Origin: AG25 sp035518815
GTDB taxonomy: Bacteria > Gemmatimonadota > Gemmatimonadetes > Gemmatimonadales > GWC2-71-9
Assembly (NCBI GenBank): GCA_035518815.1
Contig: DATIXG010000073.1
Coordinates: 1 to 64,000, forward strand
Length of the DNA: 64,000 nucleotides
Direction: 5' to 3'
Below are positions 24,093 to 32,494 of this stretch, in pieces. The notes under the pieces are model-generated. The model made no database searches. It was given only the letters and a program-made list of their open reading frames with translations, and had not been told where the DNA came from. Every line of letters starts with the position of its first letter. Position 1 is the first letter of the stretch. The position numbers and the translations under genes were made by a program.

Positions 24093-26347
24093 GCGCTCTC
24101 TCCCCCCCACTCGCGCTCGAGACCGGCATAGGCCACGAGCAGGTGCTTGGTTCCGATTTCCGGATCGTCGAACGCGACGGTCACCTTGAGCTCGCGTCCC
24201 GAGCCCTGCACACCACGTACCACGCCGGCGCCGAACTTGCGATGACGGACCCGTTCGCCGCTCGCGTAGCGGGGCGCGTCCTGCGAGGGTTCATCGTCCC
24301 AGCCGGGCGCGTCCATGAGGCTCGGCGTGGCGGCGCGCTCGTCGCTCGCGCGCGGGCGCCGACGTGCAGCGCTCGCGCCCCACCGCGCGCCCGTCACCTG
24401 CTCCTCGATCACCGTCGACGGCACGGCCTCGAGAAACCGCGACGGGTCGGACAGCTCGAGGCGGCCGTTGCGATAGCGGGTACGGGCCCATGAGAGATAC
24501 AATTTTTCGCGCGCCCGCGTGAGTCCCACGTAGCAGAGCCGGCGCTCCTCCTCCAGCCCCCCCGGCGTGCCGACCGCGCGCGCCAACGGAAACAGCCCGT
24601 CCTCGAGGCCCGTCAACGCCACCACGTGCCACTCGAGCCCCTTGGCCATGTGGATGGTCATCAGGGTTACGCCGCTCGCCGCCACGTCCGGACCGCTCTG
24701 GTCGGCCGGGCTGACCAGCGTGATCTGGGTGAGGTAGCGGGCGAGGGGCGTGGTGGGGTCCTCGGCGTCAGGCACCGCGCCCGCCCCCACGAGCTCGGAC
24801 CATTCGGCGGCACCCGCGATGAGCTCCTGGACGTTTTCCAGCCGATCCACGCCCTCGGGCCCCTCGTCCGCCAGGTATTGCTGGTATCCCGTCTCCGCGA
24901 CCACGTGCTCGAGGACCGTCGCCGGGTCCGCCGCGCCCCACTGCTCCCGCAGGCGGCCCATGAGCGCGGCCACGTCCTGGAGCGTGGTGCGCACGTTGGG
25001 GCGCAGCTCGGGGATCCGGTCGGCGCCCGCCGCGGCTTCGCCGAGCGGCATGCGCCAGCGGGTCGCGGTCCGCGTGAGCAGGTCGATGGTCGCCTCTCCG
25101 ATCCCGCGCCGCGGCACGTTCACGATGCGCGCGAAGGCCTCGTCGTCCGCCGGATTGACGATCAGGCGGAGGTAGGCAAGCAGGTCGCGCACCTCGCGCC
25201 GCTCGTAGAATCCCACGGCGCCGACCAGGCGGTATGGCACGCCCCGGTAGCGGAACGCTTCCTCGAGGGGCCGGGACTGGGCGTTGGTGCGATACAGCAC
25301 CGCCATGCCCTCGTAGGGCACGTCGGTCGCGCTCGCCACGCGCGCGAGCTCCCCGGCGAGCCACTGCGCTTCGTCGCGCTCGTCGGCCGCGGTGAGCAGT
25401 GTAACCGGATCCCCGCCGGCCTGCGCGGTGAACAACGTCTTTCCGAGGCGCTCGGCGTTCTCGGCGATCACGCCGTTCGCGGCGTCGAGGATCACCTGCG
25501 TCGAGCGGTAGTTCTCCTCGAGCTTGACGATGGTGGTGCCGGGGAAATCCCGCTGGAAGACCAGCATGTGGCGGGAGTCCGCGCCGCGCCACCCATAAAT
25601 CGCCTGGTCGTCGTCGCCCACCACGCACAGGTTGCGATGCTGGGTGGCGAGGAGCTGCACGAGACGGTACTGCGCGGCGTTCGTGTCCTGGAACTCGTCC
25701 ACCAGCACGTGCTGGAAGCGGCGCTGCCAGGCCGCGAGCCGCTCAGGAAACTTGCTGAACAGCGTGAGCGGCGCGAGCAGGAGGTCGTCGAAGTCCATGG
25801 CGTTCGCCTGCTGCAACGCGGGGCCGAGGAGCGCGTACACTTCCGCCGCCGCGCGCGTCAGCGAGCCGTCGGCAGTGTGCGCGTACTCCTCCGGCGAGAT
25901 CATGCGGTTCTTGGCGGCCGAAATGAGCGAGTGGATGGCGCGGGGAGGGTTAGCCTTGGGCGAGAGGCCCCGCTGCTCGAGCAGCCGCTTGGTGAGCGAC
26001 TCCGAATCGTCCTGATCGTAGATCGTGAAGTTCGGGCCGAAGCCCAGGTGGGCCGCCTCGCGCCGCAGCAGTCGCGCCGCGAGCGAATGAAACGTGCCGA
26101 TCCACAGGCCGCGCGGATCGGCACCGAGCAGCGCGGCCACGCGCGCGCGCATCTCGCCCGCGGCCTTGTTCGTGAACGTGACGGCGAAGACCCGCTCCGG
26201 CGGGACGCCACGCTCGCGGATGAGATGCGCGATGCGCGCCGTGAGCACGCGCGTCTTGCCCGAGCCCGCGCCCGCGAGCACGAGCAACGGCCCGTCGCCG
26301 TGTTCGACCGCGGCACGCTGCGCCGGATTGAGCGCGAGCGGGCTCAC
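24089..26347 (-). CDS. pcrA: UvrD/PcrA-type ATP-dependent 3'-5' DNA helicase
   Basis: 752 aa from a GTG at 26347 that overlaps the upstream kinase stop (GTGA); the longer frame upstream is antisense-like noise. Superfamily 1A helicase motifs are in order: Q motif in LNPAQRAAVEHGDGPLLV, Walker A LAGAGSGKTRVL, motif II in LVDEFQDTN, motif III DDDQAIYGWRGA, motif V in VTLMTIHMAKGLEW and motif VI VGLTRAREKLYL. The C-terminal Tudor-like domain that binds RNA polymerase in PcrA/UvrD is present (GERVRHRKFGAGVV). Roles are nucleotide excision repair and removal of stalled complexes. Confidence 0.96.
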   Translation of the reverse strand: MSPLALNPAQRAAVEHGDGPLLVLAGAGSGKTRVLTARIAHLIRERGVPPERVFAVTFTNKAAGEMRARVAALLGADPRGLWIGTFHSLAARLLRREAAHLGFGPNFTIYDQDDSESLTKRLLEQRGLSPKANPPRAIHSLISAAKNRMISPEEYAHTADGSLTRAAAEVYALLGPALQQANAMDFDDLLLAPLTLFSKFPERLAAWQRRFQHVLVDEFQDTNAAQYRLVQLLATQHRNLCVVGDDDQAIYGWRGADSRHMLVFQRDFPGTTIVKLEENYRSTQVILDAANGVIAENAERLGKTLFTAQAGGDPVTLLTAADERDEAQWLAGELARVASATDVPYEGMAVLYRTNAQSRPLEEAFRYRGVPYRLVGAVGFYERREVRDLLAYLRLIVNPADDEAFARIVNVPRRGIGEATIDLLTRTATRWRMPLGEAAAGADRIPELRPNVRTTLQDVAALMGRLREQWGAADPATVLEHVVAETGYQQYLADEGPEGVDRLENVQELIAGAAEWSELVGAGAVPDAEDPTTPLARYLTQITLVSPADQSGPDVAASGVTLMTIHMAKGLEWHVVALTGLEDGLFPLARAVGTPGGLEEERRLCYVGLTRAREKLYLSWARTRYRNGRLELSDPSRFLEAVPSTVIEEQVTGARWGASAARRRPRASDERAATPSLMDAPGWDDEPSQDAPRYASGERVRHRKFGAGVVRGVQGSGRELKVTVAFDDPEIGTKHLLVAYAGLEREWGGESA

Positions 26348-27519
26348 GTCGCGACGCTCGGGAACTCGAGGAGAAACACTGCGCCTCCGGCCGGCGACGC
26401 CGGACGATAGAGGACCCGCCCCTGATGCTGCTGCTCCACGATCCGGCGTGTGAGCGCGAGCCCGAGGCCCCATCCGCCGGGCTTGGTGGAAAAGCCGGGC
26501 TCGAACAGCCGCGACCGCGCGTCCGGCGGGACGCCCGCGCCATCGTCCCGCACGCTCAGCTGCGCCGTCTGGCCCACGGCCTCGACCCGGACCTCGATCC
26601 GGCCGCCGCGGCCACTCAGCGCATCCACCGCATTCTTCACCAGCGCCTCGAGCGCCCATTCGACGAGCACCGGATCCCCCAGCACGAACGGTCCCGGTCC
26701 CGAGGCCGTGAGGTCGAGCGTCACCGGACTGGCGAGCGTCGGCAGGCGGGGGCGGAAGTATGCGACCACGCGCTCCGCGACGGCGCCGAGGGCGACGCGC
26801 TCGCGTCCGGCGTTGCGGCTGATCCGCTCGAACCGTTTGGCGACCCGCTCGAGACGCTCCACATCCGCCCGAAGGTGCGACACCAGCTCCTGGCCACGGG
26901 TATCCGGATTCTCCTGGAGGTATTCAATCCATCCCGTGAGGCTCATGAGCGGCGTCCCGAGCTGGTGCGCGGATTCGCGCGCCATGGCGACCCACAGGCG
27001 GTCGCGCGCGCCGGTCACCTGCACGCGATACGCCCACACGGCGAGGGCCACGAGGCTCAGGAACACGAAGGCCTGCAGCTCGGCGAGGAAGATGAAGTGG
27101 CGGGCCTCAGGCAGGGCGCCGTAGTGAATCGTGCCCACGCCGGGCTGGATAACCGGGTCATGGATCGCGTCGAGCTGCGCCACCCACGCCCGCAGTCCCT
27201 CGGGGTCTCGGTGCCTCATCAAGTCCGGCGGCGCGTTGTCGAGGGCGGTGACGCGGCCCGCGGTGTCGGTCACCGCCAGTGGGACCCCGAGCGCGCGCAC
27301 CTGCTCGGCCAGGTCGAGCAGCGCGCTCGTCGTGGCGTCGGGGCGCGGGTCGTTCAGCCCCACGAAGACGCGCCCCAGCAAGCGGCCCGTCTCGCGCGCA
27401 TCGGCGCGGAGGTGCCGCACCATGACCCAGGTATATCCTGCCGAAACCGCGCCGAGTAGCAGCGCGAGGCCGATGACGGCCCGAAATCCCGCGCGGCGCA
27501 GTGGCCCGTTACGCGCCAC
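26344..27519 (-). CDS. Membrane sensor histidine kinase, NtrY-like
   Basis: 391 aa from a GTG at 27519 that overlaps the end of serS by 11 bp. Two membrane segments (about 13-33 and 145-165) bracket a roughly 110-residue periplasmic region with no family I can name. The phosphorylated His lies in ARESAHQLGTPLMSL, an H-box variant found in NtrY-type kinases. The ATPase domain has VKNAVDAL, RDDGAGVPPDARSRLFEP and GGWGLGLALTRR. No response regulator is adjacent, so it is an orphan. It is coupled to pcrA and serS only by operon position. Confidence 0.9.
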   Translation of the reverse strand: MARNGPLRRAGFRAVIGLALLLGAVSAGYTWVMVRHLRADARETGRLLGRVFVGLNDPRPDATTSALLDLAEQVRALGVPLAVTDTAGRVTALDNAPPDLMRHRDPEGLRAWVAQLDAIHDPVIQPGVGTIHYGALPEARHFIFLAELQAFVFLSLVALAVWAYRVQVTGARDRLWVAMARESAHQLGTPLMSLTGWIEYLQENPDTRGQELVSHLRADVERLERVAKRFERISRNAGRERVALGAVAERVVAYFRPRLPTLASPVTLDLTASGPGPFVLGDPVLVEWALEALVKNAVDALSGRGGRIEVRVEAVGQTAQLSVRDDGAGVPPDARSRLFEPGFSTKPGGWGLGLALTRRIVEQQHQGRVLYRPASPAGGAVFLLEFPSVAT

Positions 27520-28795
27520 CAGCGGGAGCGAGGCGTTCGACGCCGACGTACGGGACGAGCGCCTTGGGAAGCGTTACGGAGCCATCGGGTTGCTGCCGCG
27601 TCTCGAGCAGGGCGGCGATCGTGCGCGGCAGGGCGACCCCCGACGCGTTCAACGTGTGCACGAACTCCGGTTTCTCGCCGGGCTGGGGACGGCACCGGAT
27701 GTTGGCCCGGCGCGCCTGAAAATCGGTGAACGTGCTCGCGCTCGACACCTCGAGCCACTGCCCCACCCCGGGCGCCCACACCTCGAAGTCGTAGGTCTTG
27801 GCGCTCGCGAACCCCACGTCCCCGGCCGCCAGGAGCACCATCCGATACGGCAGCTCGAGCCGCTGCAACACCGCGTCGACGTGGCCCGTGAGCCGGTCGA
27901 GCTCGGCGCCCGATTCGGCGGCGCGGCAGAACCGCACGAGCTCGACTTTGTCGAACTGGTGGACCCGCAGCAGGCCGCGCGTGTCCTTGCCGGCCGCGCC
28001 CGCTTCGCGCCGGAAGCAGGGCGTGTAGGCCACGTACGCGCGCGGGAGCGCCGCCCCGTCCATGATCTCGTCACGATGGATGTTCGTCACGGGCACTTCG
28101 GCGGTCGGGATGAGATAGAGGTCGTCCGGCGTCGTACGGTAGGCCTCGGCTTCGAACTTGGGCAGCTGCCCCGTGCCCTGCATGGCATCGCGCCGCACCA
28201 CGATCGGCGGAGCGACCTCCGTGTAGCCGTGCTCGCGCCCGTGGAGGTCCAGCATGAACGCGATCAGCCCGCGCACGAGCCGCGCGCCCATCCCCATGAA
28301 CAGGGGAAAGCCGGAGCCCGACACCTTGCTGCCCCGCGCCAGGTCCAGCATCCCCAGCGCCTCGGCCAGCTCCCAATGAGGTTTGCCGCCGGCCGGTGCT
28401 GCCTCGCCCCACGACCGGACGACGGCGTTGTTGGACGCGTCACCGTCCGGGAGGTCGGCGAGCGGCAGGTTCGGGACGAACAGGCCTTTCGCTTCGAGCG
28501 TGAACTCGAGGTCGCGCTGCTCGGATTCGAGCGCGGTGATCTTGCTCCCGAGCACCCGACGCTCTTCCAGGACCTCCGGCGGGATGGCGCCCTTTTCCTT
28601 CATCAGGCGCGCGTCCGCCCGGGCGGCCTCGTTGCGTTCGGCTTTCAGCTGATCGAGCTGGCCCGTCACGGCACGCCGCCGCATGTCCAGCGCCTCCAGC
28701 TCGTCCAGCAGTTTCTTCAGTGACGGATCACCACGACGCATGAGGGCGGCGCGGACCTGCGCCGGGGCGGTGCGCAGGAGTTTGAGATCAATCAC
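27509..28795 (-). CDS. serS: Seryl-tRNA synthetase
   Basis: 428 aa from a GTG at 28795 (MIDLKLLRTAPAQVRAALMRR). Residues 1-105 form the long antiparallel coiled-coil arm that reads the tRNA-Ser variable arm. The class II core follows, with motif 2 in CFRREAGAAGKDTRGLLRVHQF and motif 3 GVALPRTIAALLET near the C terminus. It charges tRNA-Ser, and would also charge a tRNA-Sec if one existed. It is second in the operon after a small lipoprotein, with a 3-bp gap. Confidence 0.97.
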   Translation of the reverse strand: MIDLKLLRTAPAQVRAALMRRGDPSLKKLLDELEALDMRRRAVTGQLDQLKAERNEAARADARLMKEKGAIPPEVLEERRVLGSKITALESEQRDLEFTLEAKGLFVPNLPLADLPDGDASNNAVVRSWGEAAPAGGKPHWELAEALGMLDLARGSKVSGSGFPLFMGMGARLVRGLIAFMLDLHGREHGYTEVAPPIVVRRDAMQGTGQLPKFEAEAYRTTPDDLYLIPTAEVPVTNIHRDEIMDGAALPRAYVAYTPCFRREAGAAGKDTRGLLRVHQFDKVELVRFCRAAESGAELDRLTGHVDAVLQRLELPYRMVLLAAGDVGFASAKTYDFEVWAPGVGQWLEVSSASTFTDFQARRANIRCRPQPGEKPEFVHTLNASGVALPRTIAALLETRQQPDGSVTLPKALVPYVGVERLAPAGGA

Positions 28796-28798
28796 AGC

Positions 28799-29371
28799 CT
28801 AACGGGAGGGGAGGCCAGGCGAGAGGCCCAGGTAGCCGCAATTCTGATCGCTGAGAATCTCGAACTGGACCGTGCGCTGCACCTGATCGAGGGCGAGCAC
28901 GTGGAGCTTGGCGTACAGCGGCTGCGAGCTGATCGACACGCAGGGTTGCGGGCGCGACCGCACGAGGATCACCGCCCCGGGACTCACGAGCGTCGGTTTG
29001 GTCGCCTCGTAGTTTTCCTGTGTCGGCGCCTCCGTGATGGCCTCGAACGACTGGCCAGAGAGCAGCAGCCCCGAGGACGTCGGGAGACCCACCGCGCCCG
29101 TCGGCAGCAGAACAGGGCCGAGGACGGGTTTGAAGTCGAAGGCGAAATCGAACGAGGGCGACAAAGAGGTCCTGACCGGGCCCCCCCCACTCACCGAGTA
29201 CGCCGACGGGGTGTCGAAGGCGGTTCCGGTCAGGGCGTACAACGTGACCGTGTCGACCACGTTCGCGATCGCGGCCGGCGGCAGGCCAATGCCGTTGTCG
29301 CACGAAGTGAGCAGGGCGAAACAGAGGGCGGCGGCGGGGAGCGCGCCCGCGGCGCGACGCAGAGCGGACAT
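28799..29371 (-). CDS. Lipoprotein of unknown function
   Basis: 190 aa from the ATG at 29371. The N terminus is a lipoprotein signal: a hydrophobic stretch ending in the lipobox ALLTSC, with lipidated Cys24. The mature part is rich in Gly, Pro, Ser and beta-forming residues (TVTLYALTGTAFDTPSAYSV; then AVILVRSRPQPCVSI and ILSDQNCGYLGL). It contains two further cysteines that could form a disulfide. I do not recognise a family. It is first in the serS operon, and its promoter leaves almost no leader. An envelope role is an inference from the lipobox alone. Confidence 0.8.
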   Translation of the reverse strand: MSALRRAAGALPAAALCFALLTSCDNGIGLPPAAIANVVDTVTLYALTGTAFDTPSAYSVSGGGPVRTSLSPSFDFAFDFKPVLGPVLLPTGAVGLPTSSGLLLSGQSFEAITEAPTQENYEATKPTLVSPGAVILVRSRPQPCVSISSQPLYAKLHVLALDQVQRTVQFEILSDQNCGYLGLSPGLPSR

Positions 29372-29379
29372 CGGCGAAG

Positions 29380-29409
29380 AAGTTACCAGTTGCAGCCTAG
29401 GTGGGTCAA
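29380..29409 (-). promoter_or_regulatory. Candidate promoter of the lipoprotein-serS-pcrA-gatCAB operon, leaderless
   Basis: On the minus strand TTGACC (29409-29404) and TAACTT (29385-29380) are 18 bp apart. The lipoprotein ATG at 29371 starts only eight bases after the -10 box, so transcription should begin at or within a few bases of the ATG. Confidence 0.6.
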
Positions 29410-29423
29410 CCCGCGATCTCTCC

Positions 29424-29452
29424 TTGACTTCGCTATCCACGCGGCCTAGGTT
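29424..29452 (+). promoter_or_regulatory. Candidate promoter of the roadblock-response regulator operon, leaderless
   Basis: TTGACT (29424-29429), a 17-bp spacer and TAGGTT (29447-29452) lie just ahead of the ATG at 29462. The transcript would start about two to three bases before the ATG. With the divergent promoter at 29380-29409 it fills the whole 90-bp intergenic region. Confidence 0.55.
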
Positions 29453-29461
29453 GGCCGCCGT

Positions 29462-29815
29462 ATGGCGACGATCCGCGACGTGGTCGACGCCCTGAGCCGG
29501 CGCGCCGGGGTGGACGCCGTCGTGGTGGTCGGCAGCGACGGACTCCCGATCGATTCCCGCGGGCCCAACGGCATCGATGCAGAGAGCGTCGCCGCGCTCC
29601 TGCCCTCGGCGATCAACGGCCTCGCGCAGCTGGGGCATGCGGGCCAGCGCGGCGATTTCAGCACGGGCGTCATCGAGTTCGGCGCCGGCATGGTGGTGAT
29701 GTCCGTGCTCAATGCCGATGCCCTCCTCCTGGTGCTGGTACGTCCGTCCGCCAACGTGGGCGAGCTGCTCTACGACCTCCGCCGCCACCGCTCGGCGATC
29801 GCTGGCCTGCTCTAA
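29462..29815 (+). CDS. Roadblock/LC7 domain protein (MglB-like)
   Basis: 117 aa, a single domain. ALSRRAGVDAVVVVGSDGLPIDS at the start, GVIEFGAGMVVMSVLNADALLLVLVRPSANVGELLYDLRR-type strands and a final helix match the roadblock/LC7 fold. Bacterial members such as MglB act as GTPase-activating or scaffold proteins for small Ras-like GTPases in polarity and signalling. No MglA-type GTPase is in the window. A response regulator follows after 15 bp, so a signalling role is likely. Confidence 0.85.
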   Translation: MATIRDVVDALSRRAGVDAVVVVGSDGLPIDSRGPNGIDAESVAALLPSAINGLAQLGHAGQRGDFSTGVIEFGAGMVVMSVLNADALLLVLVRPSANVGELLYDLRRHRSAIAGLL

Positions 29816-29830
29816 CGCGGGACTGACCGC

Positions 29831-30250
29831 GTGGTGTCTCCGACTTCGCATCGACATCTCCTCATTGTGGATGACGAGCCGCATATCGGCCTCTTGCTCC
29901 GCCCGCACCTCGAGCAGATCGGGTACCGTGTGAGCCTCGCCCGGACCCTCGCGCTCGGGCGCACGATGCTCGCCGACCGCACGGCCGCCGTGGATGGCCT
30001 GCTGCTCGACCTGCATCTCCCCGACGGCTCGGGACTCGACTTCCTGCGGGATCTGCGCGCGACCGACGCCGGGCGCGCGCTTCCCGTCATCGTGCTTACG
30101 GCCGAAGGGGAAGAGCGCGTCCTCACGGCGGTGCGCGGCCTTGGCGCCCAGCTCGTCACCAAACCCTTCAGTCCCAGCAAGCTCACCGCCCGGATCGCCG
30201 CGCTCTTCGCGCCCGCGCCTGTCGCACCCGACGCAGCGGAGGCCTCGTGA
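29831..30250 (+). CDS. Single-domain response regulator
   Basis: 139 aa from a GTG at 29831 (the next codon is also GTG). It is a receiver domain only: DDE acidic pocket in LLIVDDEPHIG, phosphoacceptor Asp in LLLDLHLPDGSGLDFL, conserved Thr in VIVLTAEGEE and Lys in LVTKPFSPSKL. A short Ala/Pro-rich tail follows. It must act through protein contact. Its stop overlaps the start of the guanylyltransferase gene (GTGA). No kinase is adjacent; the partner is unknown. Confidence 0.9.
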   Translation: MVSPTSHRHLLIVDDEPHIGLLLRPHLEQIGYRVSLARTLALGRTMLADRTAAVDGLLLDLHLPDGSGLDFLRDLRATDAGRALPVIVLTAEGEERVLTAVRGLGAQLVTKPFSPSKLTARIAALFAPAPVAPDAAEAS

Positions 30251-31257
30251 GCATCTGGGCCGCCATTCTCGCGGGCGGGACGGGCACGCGGTTCTGGCCA
30301 CTGTCTACCCCTGAGCGTCCGAAACAGCTCTTGCCGCTCGCCGGCGACCAACCGCTGCTCGTGCAGGCGGTGCGTCGCCTCGACGGGCTCGTGCCGCCCG
30401 AGCGCATCGTGATCCTCACCGGGCCGTTCCTCATCGATGAGGTGGCCAGTCTCGTCCCCGACGTGCCGCGGGCCCAGCTCCTGGCCGAGCCGCGCGCGGC
30501 CTCCACGGCGCCCGCGCTGGCCTGGGCGGCGCACTGGATCGCCGCGCGCGATCCGGCCGCGCAAATGCTCTCGCTCCACGCCGACTGGGCCGTGGCCGAC
30601 GAGCGCGCGTTCCGCAGCGCGGCCCGCACAGCGCTGGGCATCGCCCAGGAGTACGACGTGCTGGTGACGGTGGGAGTCAAACCGACGCGGAACGATTCCG
30701 CGTACGGCTACATCCTGCCCGGTAAGCCCCTCGGTACCGCGCGCACGGTCCGCCGCTTCCTCGAGAAGCCGAGCCCGGCCCGCGCGGCGCTGCTGCGGCG
30801 CCGCGGCGCGCTCTGGAACACCGGGCTGTTCGCCTGGGGCGTGGCACGGTTTCTCGGCGAGATCGGCGCGTACGCACGCGAGCTCAAGCCCGGGTGGCCG
30901 GCGCTCGCCGGCGGCGACGTAGCCGGGTTCTTCGCGGCGGTGCGACCCGCCGCAGTGGACGTCGCGGTGCTCGAGCGCACCAAGCGCCTCGCCGTCGTCA
31001 CCGGTGGCTTCCAATGGGACGACATCGGATCCTGGGACGCCTTGCTCCGCATCCGCCGCACCGATGCGCGGGGCAACGTGGTGGTCGGCAACGCCTCGGT
31101 CGCCGACGACGTGAAGCGCTCGGTGATCTGGTCCGACAGCGAGCACGTGGCCGTGGCCGGCGTCGAAGACATGATCGTCGTCCGCGCGAACGGCCATACC
31201 CTGGTCATGCCCACGGGCCGTGCCGACCAGCTGAAGGAGCTGGTACAACGGCTGTGA
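30247..31257 (+). CDS. manC: Mannose-1-phosphate guanylyltransferase
   Basis: 336 aa from a GTG at 30247. It is the short form with only the nucleotidyltransferase domain. The sugar nucleotide signature is AAILAGGTGTRFWPLSTPER followed by PKQLLPL. Other blocks are SAYGYILPG, NTGLFAWGV and WDDIGSWDAL, all typical of GDP-mannose pyrophosphorylases. It makes GDP-mannose from GTP and mannose-1-phosphate. The usual PADH motif is degenerate here (SLHADWAV), so sugar specificity is less than certain. It overlaps the GlmU-like gene by GTGA. Confidence 0.88.
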   Translation: MSIWAAILAGGTGTRFWPLSTPERPKQLLPLAGDQPLLVQAVRRLDGLVPPERIVILTGPFLIDEVASLVPDVPRAQLLAEPRAASTAPALAWAAHWIAARDPAAQMLSLHADWAVADERAFRSAARTALGIAQEYDVLVTVGVKPTRNDSAYGYILPGKPLGTARTVRRFLEKPSPARAALLRRRGALWNTGLFAWGVARFLGEIGAYARELKPGWPALAGGDVAGFFAAVRPAAVDVAVLERTKRLAVVTGGFQWDDIGSWDALLRIRRTDARGNVVVGNASVADDVKRSVIWSDSEHVAVAGVEDMIVVRANGHTLVMPTGRADQLKELVQRL

Positions 31258-32435
31258 CGCGCGCCCTGTACCTCCTCGACCCAGAGCCCGCCCCCGCCTG
31301 GGCCCCGTTCGCCGGAGCGCGGCCCCTGTCGGAGCTCCGCGCCGGAGCGCATCTCGTGCGCGAGCGCTGGGAGCGATTCGCCGGCGCCACGGCGCGCGAA
31401 ATCTTCGCCCTGCCGCATCTCGAGGGGTTCGCGGAGCCCGGCATGCCGCCGGTCGTCGCCCGCCGTTCCGTGACCGGGCCGGCCTTGATCGGATCCTCGA
31501 CGTTCGCCCCCACAGCCGTCGCCCCCCCGCTCCCGGACGGGGCCTTTCGCCTCACCGCCGCCGGCGTCACGGTGGGCTGGGGGGTCGGCGCGGGCGCGAC
31601 GTGGGACGGCCCGCAGCCGGGCGCCGTCGCCGTCGAGATCTCCGGCTGCGTGTTGCACGGCGCCTACGACCTCGTGCGGGCCCTGGACTCCCTGCTCGCC
31701 GACGACGTCCAGCGGATGCTCGGGGACTCAGACCCGGTGCCGCGTGGCAGCATCGTGCTCGGCGATGCCGCGGCGCTCGTGCTGCACGGAGCCAGCGTCG
31801 AGCCGGGCGTCGTGTTCGACACGCGTGGAGGCGCGATCGCGCTCGAGGAGGGCGTCGAGGTGCGTGCTGGCACGCGACTTGAGGGTCCGCTCTGGGTGGG
31901 GCCTCACGTCCGCGTCCGCGGCGGCGAGCTGCGCGCGGCGGCGATCGGCCCGTACTCAGTCGTTCGCGGAGAGCTGGTGAGCACTGTGTTCCTCGGGTAC
32001 GCGAACAAGTCCCACGACGGTTTCGTTGGCCACTCGGTGATTGGCCGCTGGGCCAACCTGGGCGCGGGCACCATCACCTCGAATCTGAAGAGCACCTACG
32101 GCCCGATCCGCCTCGAGGTCGCGGGGACGGCGCTCGAAACCGGACTGATGAACCTGGGGAGTCTCATCGGGGATCACGCCAAGACGGCGATCGGCACCCT
32201 GCTCGACACCGGCAGCGTGATCGGGACCGGGGCCCAGGTCTTCGAGGGCGTCCGGCCCCCAAAATACGTCCCCCCCTTCGCGTGGGGTGGCACGGGCGGC
32301 GAACGCATGACCCGCGACGGCTTCCTGACCGTCGCGGGACGGGTGCTCCCCCGCCGCAAGGTCACCCTGGACCCCGCCCTGCGCACCGCATTATGCCGTA
32401 TCTACGACTGGGCGACGGCCGGGGGCCGGCCGTGA
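31254..32435 (+). CDS. GlmU-like putative sugar nucleotidyl/acetyltransferase (alternative GlmU family)
   Basis: 393 aa from a GTG at 31254 overlapping the manC stop. The N-terminal part (ALYLLDPEPAPAWAPFAGARPLSELRAG split over two strands, then RERWERFAG) matches the alternative bacterial GlmU family known from Bacteroidetes and related phyla, which lacks the classic GxGTRM loop. The C-terminal part from about 190 is a left-handed beta helix with imperfect hexapeptide repeats and the conserved YANKSHDGFVGHSVIG and NLGAGTITSNLK segments. Expected job: acetylation of GlcN-1-P and uridylylation to UDP-GlcNAc, the MurA substrate. Activity is inferred from family only. Confidence 0.82.
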   Translation: MTRALYLLDPEPAPAWAPFAGARPLSELRAGAHLVRERWERFAGATAREIFALPHLEGFAEPGMPPVVARRSVTGPALIGSSTFAPTAVAPPLPDGAFRLTAAGVTVGWGVGAGATWDGPQPGAVAVEISGCVLHGAYDLVRALDSLLADDVQRMLGDSDPVPRGSIVLGDAAALVLHGASVEPGVVFDTRGGAIALEEGVEVRAGTRLEGPLWVGPHVRVRGGELRAAAIGPYSVVRGELVSTVFLGYANKSHDGFVGHSVIGRWANLGAGTITSNLKSTYGPIRLEVAGTALETGLMNLGSLIGDHAKTAIGTLLDTGSVIGTGAQVFEGVRPPKYVPPFAWGGTGGERMTRDGFLTVAGRVLPRRKVTLDPALRTALCRIYDWATAGGRP

Positions 32436-32494
32436 GGTTGCCGCCGCAGGGCGCGCAGCGCACATTGATCCCGCGCCCCCCAACGCGCTAGCGC

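Noticed and set aside
32436..32494. A promoter TTGATC-18-TAGCGC before the Ser/Thr kinase
   Set aside because: The -10 box would end directly against the ATG, leaving no room for a start site, and the hexamer is weak.
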